Positions 55,783-64,000 of a stretch of DNA of 64,000 nucleotides are shown one piece after another. The translations under genes and the position numbers were made by a program. How positions within the stretch are numbered: the first letter of the stretch is position 1; every line of letters starts with the position of its first letter. The notes under the pieces are model-generated. The model was given only the letters and a program-made list of their open reading frames with translations, did no database searches and was not told where the DNA came from. The DNA is taken from contig AP021856.1 of NCBI GenBank assembly GCA_017347445.1, positions 3,170,613 through 3,234,612 of the forward strand, read 5' to 3'. This DNA comes from Candidatus Brocadia pituitae (lineage in GTDB: Bacteria > Planctomycetota > Brocadiia > Brocadiales > Brocadiaceae).

Positions 55783-56301
55783 TCACCACCGATTTATTCT
55801 GATCTTGTTGAATTGCAACTTTTCTTTTGGCACACCAGGCTTTTTTTCGGCAGGATATCCCATGCTAACGACGGATTCAACTTTCATATTTTGGGGAATA
55901 GTAAAGAGCCCCTGGATATATGCCTCTGATGTTATGTCTTTGTTATGCATTCTGTTTCGTATCTGTATCCAGCAACTCCCCACGTTTATCGATTGAGCAA
56001 CCATCTGCACAATGATAGACGCGATCGAGCAGTCCTCAACCCACACATCAGACCGCTTTTCATCGCCGCAAACGATAATACCCAATGCGGCATCTTTCAG
56101 GAATTCTGAGCCATGTTCCTTTACCTTCGACAGCTTTTTGAGCAACTCTTTGCTATCAACGAAAATAAACTCCCACGGGTTTATATTCCTTGATGACGGC
56201 GATCGCAACAACGCCTCTTTCAAAATTTCAATTTTTTCCGGTTCTATGTTCCTGTCTTCATAGACCCTGATACTCCGTCTTTTTCTCAACAGTTCTATCA
56301 T
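55783..56301 (-). CDS. Nitroreductase-family FMN oxidoreductase
   Basis: 172 residues. Family pattern: LRKRRSIRVYEDRNI at the N-terminus for FMN phosphate binding, ALLRSPSSRNINPWEFIFVD, VVSMGYPAEKK in the C-terminal FMN region. Small flavin-dependent NAD(P)H oxidoreductase; natural substrate unknown. Probably co-transcribed with the NUDIX gene. It marks the left end of a 1.2-kb gap. Confidence 0.92.
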   Translation of the reverse strand: MIELLRKRRSIRVYEDRNIEPEKIEILKEALLRSPSSRNINPWEFIFVDSKELLKKLSKVKEHGSEFLKDAALGIIVCGDEKRSDVWVEDCSIASIIVQMVAQSINVGSCWIQIRNRMHNKDITSEAYIQGLFTIPQNMKVESVVSMGYPAEKKPGVPKEKLQFNKIRINRW

Positions 56302-57526
56302 GGTAAAATCCCTTAATGTAGAGTAAACGTATTAAATACGTTTACATGTACCGGTCATTGCGAGCGACAGCGATGCAATCCCACTATAGAGATTGCTTCA
56401 GGCCTGTGCCTTTGCAATGACAAGCTTCCTTATGCGTTTACCATCATCCCTTTTGGACGAAAAAAAGGTGGTCGTGTTTTTTCAATGTTTTTTACAACCC
56501 CTTCGCTGGATTACTTGTTCGGCAGATCGCTCACAATGAAGCCTGCAAGATTGAATCAACCTTGAGATATTTTCGCAACAACACTGTGCCCCCCTTACCT
56601 TCAACAGCGGGGGACAGTTGCAATCTGGGTCAAATGAGCATTTTGTGGTCATATACAGCATTCACAAATATGCACACTACAACTATGATATACTGTGATC
56701 TCCAGGAAATTGACTTTAACCCAGACTTCTTGCTTGCCATCCCTGCTGGAAGAGGAAACCTTCCTCTTTATCCCTCTCTGGAGGGGGCTAGGGGGAAAAA
56801 ATTTACACTAAAAACTTTAGCATTTGTCCTCCATACTTTACCATGATAACAAGCCAGAATACAATAAAGAATTTCAGAGAAAAACTTAATAAAGTTGTAA
56901 CAATTTAGTTTTTTTGAAAAGTTTTAATAATGGTGATGTTTTCCGCGCAGTGTAGGGGTGGAGCATTTGCTATCATTAGCATACATGTGTTTATATACAA
57001 GCCGGCAAATGCTTCACCCCTACTTTTTCAAACAACTACATTGTTACCTAAAGTTTTTATTCGAAGATCCGTCCGCATATCCTTTACAAGGACCGAAGGC
57101 TTAAGCAAACCACAGGCCTTTTCAGCTTGTCACTTTAGTTTTTTATAAAATATCCGAAAATATAAGGTAATAATTATTATTGTAACGATTTAGTAACTAT
57201 TCAGCGAAGATATTTTGATGTCCAGGAATTTCAATCAGGTAGCCGCACCCTTCATGGGTGCGCCTGGCGCAGGCGTAAAGCCTGCGGCTACCAGTTGCTG
57301 CCATAGGCAACTAATTTAATGGCACCTGTTTTCCTTACGAAATACCATAATATTACCCTTTATGCCTGAAGGGCAGGCAGCGTATAGCAGGGGGTGTAAG
57401 CCCCCTGAAAATGAATAATAGATGGTTTAGCCCTAAAAGGGCAAAAGAAATTCGTGAGACCGGCACGTTCATATTTTTTTTAGCAGTATATATTTGTGTT
57501 AGATGCAAAAAACACGCGGAGGGAGA
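56302..57526. other. Repeat-rich gap
   Basis: 1225 bp without a gene. It holds a repeat near 56351-56430 (GTCATTGCGAGCGA start, GATTGCTTC and TGCAATGACA end), the long inverted repeat at 56911-57023, the palindrome 57238-57292 (GGTAGCCGCA / TGCGGCTACC), and a short hairpin 57388-57407 (CAGGGGG / CCCCCTG). The promoter of the sigma-54 activator gene should be at its right end. Confidence 0.5.
56911..57023. repeat. Dispersed inverted-repeat element, copy 1
   Basis: Arms GTAGGGGTGGAGCATTTGC (56952-56970) and GCAAATGCTTCACCCCTAC (57005-57023), with an upstream tail near 56911. Copy 2 at 63010-63131 shares arms, tail and spacing. Confidence 0.7.
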
Positions 57527-58933
57527 ATGTCGCCTTATCATATTTTGTTTGTCGATCTTGAGTCTGATACCACGCCTCACGACAACTGCAGCCAGATTTC
57601 AAACCTCATGGACAATAGCTTTTCCGAGCAGGAAGTGTCTCTTCAAACAATTACCTTTTTTCCACCTTGGCCAGTACATGCAATACCCGATCTTATCTTA
57701 ATGCGCCCCTCGGCGACCATACCTTCGTTAGATCTTGTGCATCACCTTAGAAAACATTGGAACCAGGCGCTCATTTACGGGTTCTTCTGTGCAGAAAATT
57801 TTAATTCCACAGAGATTTTCCAATCGCTTGCCAGCGGTATGGACGACTTTTTCCTGTGCAGCATTACGAAGAAAGAATTTCATCTGCGCCTGCAACGTCT
57901 CATCCATTGGGCAAAACAGATGGTGACTCCTTCCCCCTTGGACACCGTTAAGAGAATATTCAACCACAAACAACTCATAGGAAAATCCCCGTGTTTTTTG
58001 AATACGATAGAGAAGATACCGCATCTCGCGCTGTCAGATGCGCCCATTTTGGTTTTGGGAGAGACCGGAACAGGGAAGGAACTTTTCACGCGGGCAATCC
58101 ATTACAACAGTCAGCGGCATGGCAGGCCGTTTATTCCTGTCAATTGCGGTGCGTTGCCGGACCAGCTATTTGAAAGCGAGGTATTCGGGCATGTCAAAGG
58201 GGCATTTACCGATGCTTCTTCTGAAAAAAAGGGACTCATTGCCGAGGCAGAGGGAGGGACCATGTTTTTGGACGAAGTTGACACGTTAAGCGCCCCTGCA
58301 CAAATCAAGTTGCTTCGCTTTCTCCAGGAATTTGAATACCGCCCTCTTGGTTCTTCCAAAAGCAGGGTTGCCGATGTCCGTCTGATTGCCGCCACGAACG
58401 CCGACCTGAGAGAAAAAGTGAGGGCAAAAACCTTCCGTGAGGATCTCTATTATCGCTTAAATATCCTGAAACTTCACATACCACCCCTTCGTGAACGAAT
58501 GGAAGACATCCCTCTTCTGACGGATTTCTTCCTTGAGCATTATGCACTGCAATATCGCCGGATGAAACCACGGATTTCTCCCTCCGCCATACAAAAACTT
58601 ATGGCTTACTCCTGGCCGGGAAACGTACGGGAACTGGAGGGGATCATCCAGCAGTCTATGGTGCTCTGCCTTGCCCCTGTCCTGCAGCCGGAAAATATCA
58701 ATCTTTCGGTGCCTGTGCAGAGTGAAATCACGGGAGACCATACCTTCCAGTGGGCCAAGAAGCACATGGTGGGGCAGTTCGAACGGGGCTATTTGATCGA
58801 TCTGCTAGCAAAACAGCAGGGAAACATTTCAAAGGCTGCAAAGATTGCCGGACTTGACCGCAGGGCATTTCAACGCCTGATTAAAAAATATGGCATTGAG
58901 CGGAATACGTTTTCAGTGAAAGCAACATCATAA
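57527..58933 (+). CDS. Sigma-54-dependent transcriptional activator with degenerate receiver
   Basis: 468 residues from ATG 57527, preceded by GGAGGG (the longer frame from 57503 is not used). Residues 1-125 resemble a receiver fold but show no acidic pocket or phosphoacceptor Asp at the expected places. The AAA+ domain has GETGTGKE near 178, VNCGALPDQLFESE and GAFTDA near 224 in place of the usual GAFTGA loop, then GGTMFLDEVDTL (Walker B). The C-terminal Fis-type helix-turn-helix is GNISKAAKIAGLDRRAFQRL at about 425-445. It should remodel sigma-54 polymerase, but control must come from something other than phosphorylation. No kinase nearby. Confidence 0.9.
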   Translation: MSPYHILFVDLESDTTPHDNCSQISNLMDNSFSEQEVSLQTITFFPPWPVHAIPDLILMRPSATIPSLDLVHHLRKHWNQALIYGFFCAENFNSTEIFQSLASGMDDFFLCSITKKEFHLRLQRLIHWAKQMVTPSPLDTVKRIFNHKQLIGKSPCFLNTIEKIPHLALSDAPILVLGETGTGKELFTRAIHYNSQRHGRPFIPVNCGALPDQLFESEVFGHVKGAFTDASSEKKGLIAEAEGGTMFLDEVDTLSAPAQIKLLRFLQEFEYRPLGSSKSRVADVRLIAATNADLREKVRAKTFREDLYYRLNILKLHIPPLRERMEDIPLLTDFFLEHYALQYRRMKPRISPSAIQKLMAYSWPGNVRELEGIIQQSMVLCLAPVLQPENINLSVPVQSEITGDHTFQWAKKHMVGQFERGYLIDLLAKQQGNISKAAKIAGLDRRAFQRLIKKYGIERNTFSVKATS

Positions 58934-59720
58934 TATCGAATCTGGTTGCAAATTTCCAAGATTACATTCAGGACTGCGTCAAATAAAAGTGCACGTAGTT
59001 ATAGATAAAAGCTGATTACCTCTTTACCGTAAAAGACAACCAGCCCACCCTCAAACAAGACATTGAAGACCGCGGACTGGTCTCTTTTCCCACCCTCAGC
59101 ACCAAACCATTGACCGCATCCCGGCCGTCTTGAAATCAGGCACGTCTGGCAAGTACCGATTTAAACCACTATCCTGCATCCCCCTTGTTGGACAGGTCTT
59201 TCGTGTCCACAGAATATTTACCCATCTCAAATCCCAAAAAACAACCAAACAAATTGCATCATCAGCATCTTTCGCTTCCTTAGGAAAACCTCTATCGCAC
59301 AAACTCTGAGAACTATGACCTACAAACCCCACCTTGCCATAAAACTTCTTCGCTTACAAAGACTCTTTCTCCCCTATTCAACCCCCTTTTTTCTCTTGCC
59401 TTTTCACTCCTTCTTTTTGGATTTCAAGGGCACCAAAGGGTGTGAGATTCCGAAACAAATTTGGAATGACAATTCCAGGACAACCTGTTTGCAGGCTGTC
59501 GGCGGATTGACTTTTTCGTAAGTTTTCACGTCATAAGTCCTTGCAAATAACATCTGAATTTTGCATTCCCGGACATTCTGTTCCTATCATAAATGCGCAG
59601 TATTCCCCCGACAATCCCTTTCTGCTGTATAAAATTCTTGAAATCTCGGGAGTTTTTTAAGATAATTCCTTTGTTGTGCTTGGCAAATAATGTGGGGTAA
59701 AAAAGACCAGGAGGTTTATC
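58934..59720. other. Gap with ISAs1 remnant
   Basis: 787 bp. Beyond the transposase remnant at about 59005-59330 there is no gene; a T-rich stretch and short repeats follow to the start of the Uma2 gene, which has AGGAGG-type signal at 59710. Confidence 0.5.
59005..59330 (+). pseudogene. ISAs1-family transposase remnant
   Basis: One frame reads DYLFTVKDNQPTLKQDIED; after a shift another gives HQTIDRIPAVLKSG, YRFKPLSCIPLVGQVFRVHR and LKSQKTTKQ. These match the ISAs1/DDE_Tnp catalytic-region pattern (YLFTVKDNQP, then RIETR-like and VGQVFR). At least one frameshift; no start or end. Confidence 0.68.
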
Positions 59721-60278
59721 ATGGTGACGGTCACTATAGAAAAGAAAAAATATACGTACGAGGATTATATTAAAATTTCTGATGATAAGAGATATGAACT
59801 TATCAATGGAGAATTAATTATGACGCCATCGCCTGTGCCAAAACACCAAAGGATTTCAAGAAAAATTGAGTTCATGCTTGAAAAATTTGTATCGGGTAAC
59901 AATCTTGGTGAGGTGTTTTATGCGCCCTGCGACGTATATCTTGACAATGAAAATGTCGTGCAGCCCGATATCCTGTTCATCTCCAAAGATAGATTTGGTA
60001 TTATCGGCGAAAAAAATATTCAGGGAGCCCCCGATTTTGTAATAGAAATAATTTCAGAACATAGTGTGTACCGGGATATGGTGCAAAAAAAGAAACTTTA
60101 CGCCAGATTTGGGGTAAAAGAATATTGGATCGTGATTCCTGATGAGAAAGAGATAGAAGTTTACACCCTGAAAGATAATACGTATCAGCCTTACCAGACA
60201 TATGGCAAGGCTGACACCCTCGAATCGCCTGCTTTGAAAGGCTTAAAAATAGTTTTACAGGAAATATTTTCAGAATAG
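59721..60278 (+). CDS. Uma2-family putative endonuclease (DUF820), paralogue
   Basis: 185 residues, same family and length as 39520-40077. Core motifs: YELINGELIMTPSPVPKHQR, VVQPDILFIS, GAPDFVIEIISEH and KLYARFGVKEYWIVIP, with catalytic D, E and K conserved. Start ATG 59721. It is 9 bp upstream of the iscU-like gene, but its own stop leaves a separate ribosome site (AGGAG), so co-transcription is possible. In vivo role unknown. Confidence 0.9.
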   Translation: MVTVTIEKKKYTYEDYIKISDDKRYELINGELIMTPSPVPKHQRISRKIEFMLEKFVSGNNLGEVFYAPCDVYLDNENVVQPDILFISKDRFGIIGEKNIQGAPDFVIEIISEHSVYRDMVQKKKLYARFGVKEYWIVIPDEKEIEVYTLKDNTYQPYQTYGKADTLESPALKGLKIVLQEIFSE

Positions 60279-60287
60279 GAGTTATTT

Positions 60288-60713
60288 ATGCAATACAGCG
60301 CTAAAGTTATGGATCATTTTGCCAATCCCAGGAATGTGGGGGAATTCAATGATGCCGATGGTGTGGGGGAGGTAGGAAATCCGGCATGCGGCGATATTAT
60401 GAGGATGTCTATCAAGGTGAAGGATAACGTTATCGTTGATGTAAAATTCAAGACCTTCGGATGTGGCGCTGCTATTGCAACCAGTAGTATTTCCACGGAA
60501 ATGATTAAGGGTAAGACCCTGGACGAGGCATTACAACTTACTAACAAGGCAGTAGCAGAGGCATTGGATGGGTTGCCGCCAGCCAAGATGCACTGTTCCG
60601 TGCTTGCCGAGGAGGCCATCGAGGCAGCCATTGATGACTATCTCAAGAAAACAACGGGGAAAGGCCTTGAAAACAAGAAGCAGCACGCACACGATGAACA
60701 TCATGAGCATTAA
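60288..60713 (+). CDS. iscU: Iron-sulfur cluster scaffold, IscU/NifU type
   Basis: 141 residues. Scaffold cysteines: C34 in NPACGD, C59 in FGCGAAIA and C103 in MHCSVLAEEA. It assembles 2Fe-2S and 4Fe-4S clusters with a cysteine desulfurase, which must be encoded elsewhere. The C-terminus is extended and very His-rich (KQHAHDEHHEH), which could bind Zn or Ni, an uncommon tail. It is followed 31 bp on by tusA, a sulfur-relay gene, so the two likely share sulfur supply. Confidence 0.93.
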   Translation: MQYSAKVMDHFANPRNVGEFNDADGVGEVGNPACGDIMRMSIKVKDNVIVDVKFKTFGCGAAIATSSISTEMIKGKTLDEALQLTNKAVAEALDGLPPAKMHCSVLAEEAIEAAIDDYLKKTTGKGLENKKQHAHDEHHEH

Positions 60714-60744
60714 ATTTAAAGCGAAGTAAAACGTAGGAGTTTTT

Positions 60745-60975
60745 ATGAAGGCGGATGAAACATTGGATTGTTATGGCCTCATGTGTCCCATGCCCATCTT
60801 TAAGACGTCGGTCAAGATGAATGATGTCGCAATAGGCAAGGTGCTGGAAGTCATTGCTACGGATGAGGGGATCAAGAAGGATATTGCTTCCTGGTGTAAT
60901 ACTACAGGAAATGAACTCCTGGAAATTTGTGAAGAGGACGGAGAAATACACGTCTTTATCAGAAGGTTGAAGTAA
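60745..60975 (+). CDS. tusA: TusA-like sulfur-carrier protein
   Basis: 76 residues. The family signature is LDCYGLMCPMPIFKT with C9 (persulfide carrier) and the conserved C14-P15-M-P. The rest is the usual two-layer fold (VLEVIATDEGIKKDI, then EDGEIHVFIRRLK). It shuttles sulfur in tRNA thiolation, molybdopterin or Fe-S pathways. Cotranscribed with the scaffold gene. Confidence 0.95.
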   Translation: MKADETLDCYGLMCPMPIFKTSVKMNDVAIGKVLEVIATDEGIKKDIASWCNTTGNELLEICEEDGEIHVFIRRLK

Positions 60976-61396
60976 GAAACCGCCAAACGCAGCCAAACTA
61001 AACCAGATGCAGGATAATCATTTATGGAGAAACGAATCAGCAAAAACCGGCACCCCCCTCTGCAACCTTACTGTTGGACAAAAATTGTCGGAGAAAAAAA
61101 CAACTTTAGACTGATTCAGCTATAGTTTACCGAATAGGTAACGATTGATAACAGCCCCATGAGTTCCCCTTTACTAAGAGAAACTTGAGGATATGTTCAA
61201 TGAATGTCCACCCCCGCCCCACCCGCCAGCGGGGGACATAATGGAATTCACCTTGGGAAGGGGATCGTTTTTTACGCCCATTTCAAAGATAAGCAGAACT
61301 CTCTGTTTTGATAAGGTGTATTTTGTGAAATATCCATTGCTTGTTCTGCAAAATAATTGTCCAACGGTACGCCCTGAACCAGGGGGATTGTTCCAG
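60976..61396. other. Intergenic region
   Basis: 421 bp, convergent gene ends. A CCCCGC-rich palindrome-like patch lies near 61209-61240 (CCCCCGCC and GCGGGGG). No gene or riboswitch recognised. Confidence 0.35.
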
Positions 61397-62212
61397 CTAT
61401 TTTTCTTCTTTCCCCTTTTCAATGCTTTTGCGGATCAAAGTACGCAGCACAAAACTGCGCTCTGCGCCACCCAGGAGTCGCTTGAGATTGTCGTACAGAG
61501 TTGGGTCTGAGATCAGGGCACCAAGGGTGCCTTCTCCCTGGGCAATTTTTCCCGTAATCTCATTCAGAGTCTCCATTGTCGTAATCGCATTTTCCAGAAG
61601 CTGTTTTCCTTTGGGGTCGTGCAAAAGGGCGGGCAATAATCCGTCCCCTTTGCGAAATGCCTTAACACTTTCATCCAGTGATATTGAGACGTTATTTAAT
61701 GATTCTGCAAAATGGCCTTCCTCCAGTTTTTTCACGATCTTTGAAAAGGATTCGATGATGCTGATACCACCCTCAATGGCAGTTGTATAGCTGATGGGCT
61801 CCGCACTTTTAATTGAATCCCCATCCTCCACGGCATATTCACGCCATTCATTGGAGGTAATCTCCACATAGGAATCTCCGGTTACATAGCTCAGCCACTT
61901 GATCGTGGCAACAGAATCGTGGTTGATATTTTTTCGAGCAGATTTGTCTATCTTCAGTATCACCTCGATCCCTGCACCAGGCAATTCTTTGGGTAACAGG
62001 ACGTCCTTCACCTGTCCTATTGCCACCCCCATAAACCGGACCGGAGCCCCTGCCTTTAGCCCATATACATTCACAAACCTTGTTTTAAGGATGATCTGAG
62101 GCTCAAAATATCCCTTCTGCGCACCAAGAATAAAGACCATGACGCCGAACCCTGCCAACGTTACCAGCGTAAAGAGCCCTGCCCGTAATTCAGCAAATTG
62201 ATCTTTTGTCAT
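61397..62212 (-). CDS. mlaD: MlaD-like MCE-domain lipid-transport protein
   Basis: 271 residues. An N-terminal membrane helix spans about 9-28. An MCE domain at about 38-118 carries FVNVYGLKAGAPVRFMGVAI and GQVKDVLLPKELPGAGIEVI. The remainder is helical. MlaD forms a periplasmic hexamer that moves phospholipids between membranes, driven by MlaF and MlaE encoded just upstream (11 bp from mlaF). The C-terminal half is longer than the canonical MlaD. Confidence 0.9.
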   Translation of the reverse strand: MTKDQFAELRAGLFTLVTLAGFGVMVFILGAQKGYFEPQIILKTRFVNVYGLKAGAPVRFMGVAIGQVKDVLLPKELPGAGIEVILKIDKSARKNINHDSVATIKWLSYVTGDSYVEITSNEWREYAVEDGDSIKSAEPISYTTAIEGGISIIESFSKIVKKLEEGHFAESLNNVSISLDESVKAFRKGDGLLPALLHDPKGKQLLENAITTMETLNEITGKIAQGEGTLGALISDPTLYDNLKRLLGGAERSFVLRTLIRKSIEKGKEEK

Positions 62213-62223
62213 AAAACCCTCCC

Positions 62224-62967
62224 TTAATCACAGATCGTGCCACTGATAAAATCTTTCACCGCTGGTATTCCCGAAGCTGCCAGCTCTTCCCACGTACCAA
62301 CCGTAACAATCTTTCCTTCGTGAAGCATGGCAATCCTGTCGGAGACCATTCTCACGCAATGCAGGTCATGAGTCACAACAATGGTGGTAACACCCAATTT
62401 CCTTTGTAATTCAAGAATCAACTCGTTAATCCGCTGGGCCGTCATAGGGTCCAAACCGGTTGTAGGTTCGTCATATAAGATAATATCGGGTTCTGTAGCA
62501 ATAGCCCTTGCCAGTCCGACCCGCTTCTTCATTCCGCCGCTCAATTCTGCCGGCATCTTGGCTTCGATGCCGCGGAGTCCCACGAGTTCGAGTTTCTCTT
62601 CCACCCGTTTCTGAATTTCCTGCTCGGTAAGCCGAAGATGTTCCCGGAGCGGATAGGCAATATTTTCCGACACCGTAAGCGAGTCAAACAGGGCTGCCCC
62701 CTGAAACAGCAATCCCACATGTTCGCGGAGTTGAATCAGTTTGTCTTCCCGCATTTGCGTCACATTTTTACCAAAGACCATGATGTCGCCCTTGTCAGGA
62801 CGCACGAGCCCGATTAATTCCTTGAGAAGGACACTTTTTCCGGAACCGCTACCGCCAAGAAGGGACATGATTTCACCTTCCCGTATGGACAAGTTAATCC
62901 CCTTATGGACCGGCAGACCATTAAAGGATTTATAGACATCCTTAAATTCAATAATTATATTGGACAT
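62224..62967 (-). CDS. mlaF: MlaF-like ABC transporter ATPase
   Basis: 247 residues. Walker A GGSGSGKSVL, signature LSGGMKKRVGLARAI, Walker B IILYDEPTTGLDP, H-loop VVTHDLHCVR. The pattern LSGGMKKR is typical of MlaF/Ttg2A ATPases. It powers lipid export or import together with MlaE and MlaD. It is separated from mlaE by a 305-bp gap filled by dispersed repeats. Confidence 0.95.
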   Translation of the reverse strand: MSNIIIEFKDVYKSFNGLPVHKGINLSIREGEIMSLLGGSGSGKSVLLKELIGLVRPDKGDIMVFGKNVTQMREDKLIQLREHVGLLFQGAALFDSLTVSENIAYPLREHLRLTEQEIQKRVEEKLELVGLRGIEAKMPAELSGGMKKRVGLARAIATEPDIILYDEPTTGLDPMTAQRINELILELQRKLGVTTIVVTHDLHCVRMVSDRIAMLHEGKIVTVGTWEELAASGIPAVKDFISGTICD

Positions 62968-63009
62968 TCCACGGAACCACAGATTTCACTGATTACATAG
63001 ATTTTCGCA

Positions 63010-63131
63010 AGAGTTATCTTTTTTGAAGATTTTTATACTAGCGATGTTTGTCGGGTAGCGTTGGGGCGAAGCATTTGCTATCATAGTCCTGGATACGCTC
63101 ATACCAAAACGGGCAAATGCTTCGCCCCTAC
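63010..63131. repeat. Dispersed inverted-repeat element, copy 2
   Basis: Arms GGGGCGAAGCATTTGC (63063-63078) and GCAAATGCTTCGCCCC (63113-63128), with a tail (63024-63060) matching copy 1 at 56911. Immediately right, 63143-63200, is another common intergenic repeat (TGTCATTCTGAGC to GAAGAATCTTTTTT). Together they fill the gap between mlaE and mlaF. Confidence 0.7.
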
Positions 63132-63272
63132 TCTTGCTTTTTGTCATTCTGAGCACATTCACTTCGTTCAGTGTAAACTCCGCGAAGAATCTTTTTTACC
63201 GCCCAGAGTGGCATTTATTGCCTCTTATGAGTCAGAGGACATTGATGTTTCATTGGTTTTATGATAGCATTG

Positions 63273-64000
63273 CTAGAACATAATTAAAAACAATTTTGTC
63301 AGGAAAAAATCCGAGATCAAAATCAGTATCGATACCGTTACAACGGTGTTGGTCGTAGAACGTCCCACACCCGTTGTACCACCCATGGTCCGCAACCCGA
63401 AGTAACAGCCAATCACCGCAACCAGCATCCCAAAAATTACCGTCTTCCCAATGCCACTCACTAAATCCGAAATGGTAATCGTCGTGAGAACGGAATCGAT
63501 ATAAAATGTGCGGTCTATCTCAAGTTCAAAGAGGGCAATAACCATACCTCCAAAGATTCCGACGATATCTGCTGTAACGGTGAGCAGGGGAAGCGTAATC
63601 ATTCCTGCAAGGATCTTTGGACTCACCAGTTTTTTGATGGGACTCGCCCCCAGGGCACGCATGGCGTCAATCTGTTCCGTTACCTGCATGGCACCAATCT
63701 CTGCAGCAATACCTGATCCCACCCGTGCGCCTACCATGATGGAAGCCATGACCGGGCCCAATTCCCTGACAAGGGTTAAGGAAACGACACTGCCTACATA
63801 TATCTCTGCACCATACATCCGGAGCCCATAAATCGTCTGAAGGGCCATCACCATCCCGGTAAACAGTGCAATGAGATCGACCAGCAAAAGTGATCCTGCC
63901 CCAAAATTGTCGATTTCCCGGAGTACAAGTTTCAAGTTGAACGGCGGTATAAAAATCCCCACAAATCCCTTGATCGCCAACAGAGACACTTGGCCTACCA
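63273..64000 (-). CDS. mlaE: MlaE-like ABC permease, 5' end outside window
   Basis: At least 242 residues. The frame is open through 64000, so the true start is beyond the edge; a GTG at 63989 is only a fallback. Several membrane helices, with family motifs LVRELGPVMASIMVGARVGSG and AAEIGAMQVTEQIDAM. Permease of the Mla-type phospholipid transporter. Confidence 0.92.
   Translation of the reverse strand, partial: VGQVSLLAIKGFVGIFIPPFNLKLVLREIDNFGAGSLLLVDLIALFTGMVMALQTIYGLRMYGAEIYVGSVVSLTLVRELGPVMASIMVGARVGSGIAAEIGAMQVTEQIDAMRALGASPIKKLVSPKILAGMITLPLLTVTADIVGIFGGMVIALFELEIDRTFYIDSVLTTITISDLVSGIGKTVIFGMLVAVIGCYFGLRTMGGTTGVGRSTTNTVVTVSILILISDFFLTKLFLIMF

Overview
The window looks like a piece of a planctomycete chromosome, most likely from an anammox bacterium of the Brocadiales. 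This is an inference, not proof. It rests on moderate GC, many IS remnants and short dispersed palindromes, a large one-chain pyruvate:ferredoxin oxidoreductase, a sodium-pumping NADH dehydrogenase cluster, a DUF7948/SBBP-type remnant and several toxin-antitoxin pairs. No hydrazine or nitrite genes are present to confirm it.

Layout. Positions 1-6034 hold a DUF4159 protein, a full-length pyruvate:ferredoxin oxidoreductase and a GC-rich corA-like gene. That gene has the exact architecture of an integron gene cassette: a TTAGGC left edge and a 66-bp attC with an extrahelical G. Positions 6035-12150 are a junkyard of nested insertions. An IS1182-type transposase is split by a 2-kb group II intron. 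The IS sits in a helicase-like gene whose start is broken by a pentanucleotide repeat. Beside it lie a truncated PIN gene, a decayed IS630 and a beta-propeller-type remnant.

Positions 12191-20176 form an integrative element of about 8 kb, bounded by 23-bp imperfect direct repeats. It encodes a tyrosine integrase, a TubC-like small protein, a P4/D5-like ATPase, an AlpA-like regulator, a Rep_trans/MobT-like initiator, an RHH protein with a zinc-ribbon partner, and a membrane-anchored TPR protein. Two related 45-bp hairpin sequences flank the RHH operon. Positions 20600-25262 are accessory: a ParE/RelE pair, a broken VapBC, an intact IS481-like transposon with doubled end motifs, and hypothetical genes.

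Positions 25363-64000 are mostly core genome: selB; an internally duplicated secreted Ig-like protein; an NQR/RNF-type operon (RnfC-like subunit with two 4Fe-4S motifs, NqrB, NqrC, a fused NqrD-NqrE, then a TumE-type toxin-antitoxin pair translationally coupled to nqrF); an outer-membrane lipoprotein; thiE; purB; groESL; a CheY-like regulator; a UbiA prenyltransferase; yggS; msrA; a CBS protein; cysQ; an RlpA-like lipoprotein; NUDIX and nitroreductase genes; a sigma-54 activator with a degenerate receiver; an IscU-type scaffold with tusA; and an mlaEFD lipid-transport set running off the right edge. No tRNA, rRNA or CRISPR array was seen.

Taken together, PFOR supplies reduced ferredoxin, and the NQR/RNF-like complex would couple NADH (possibly ferredoxin) oxidation to sodium export and quinone reduction, with UbiA feeding quinone synthesis. 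The accessory third of the window shows repeated, nested gene capture.
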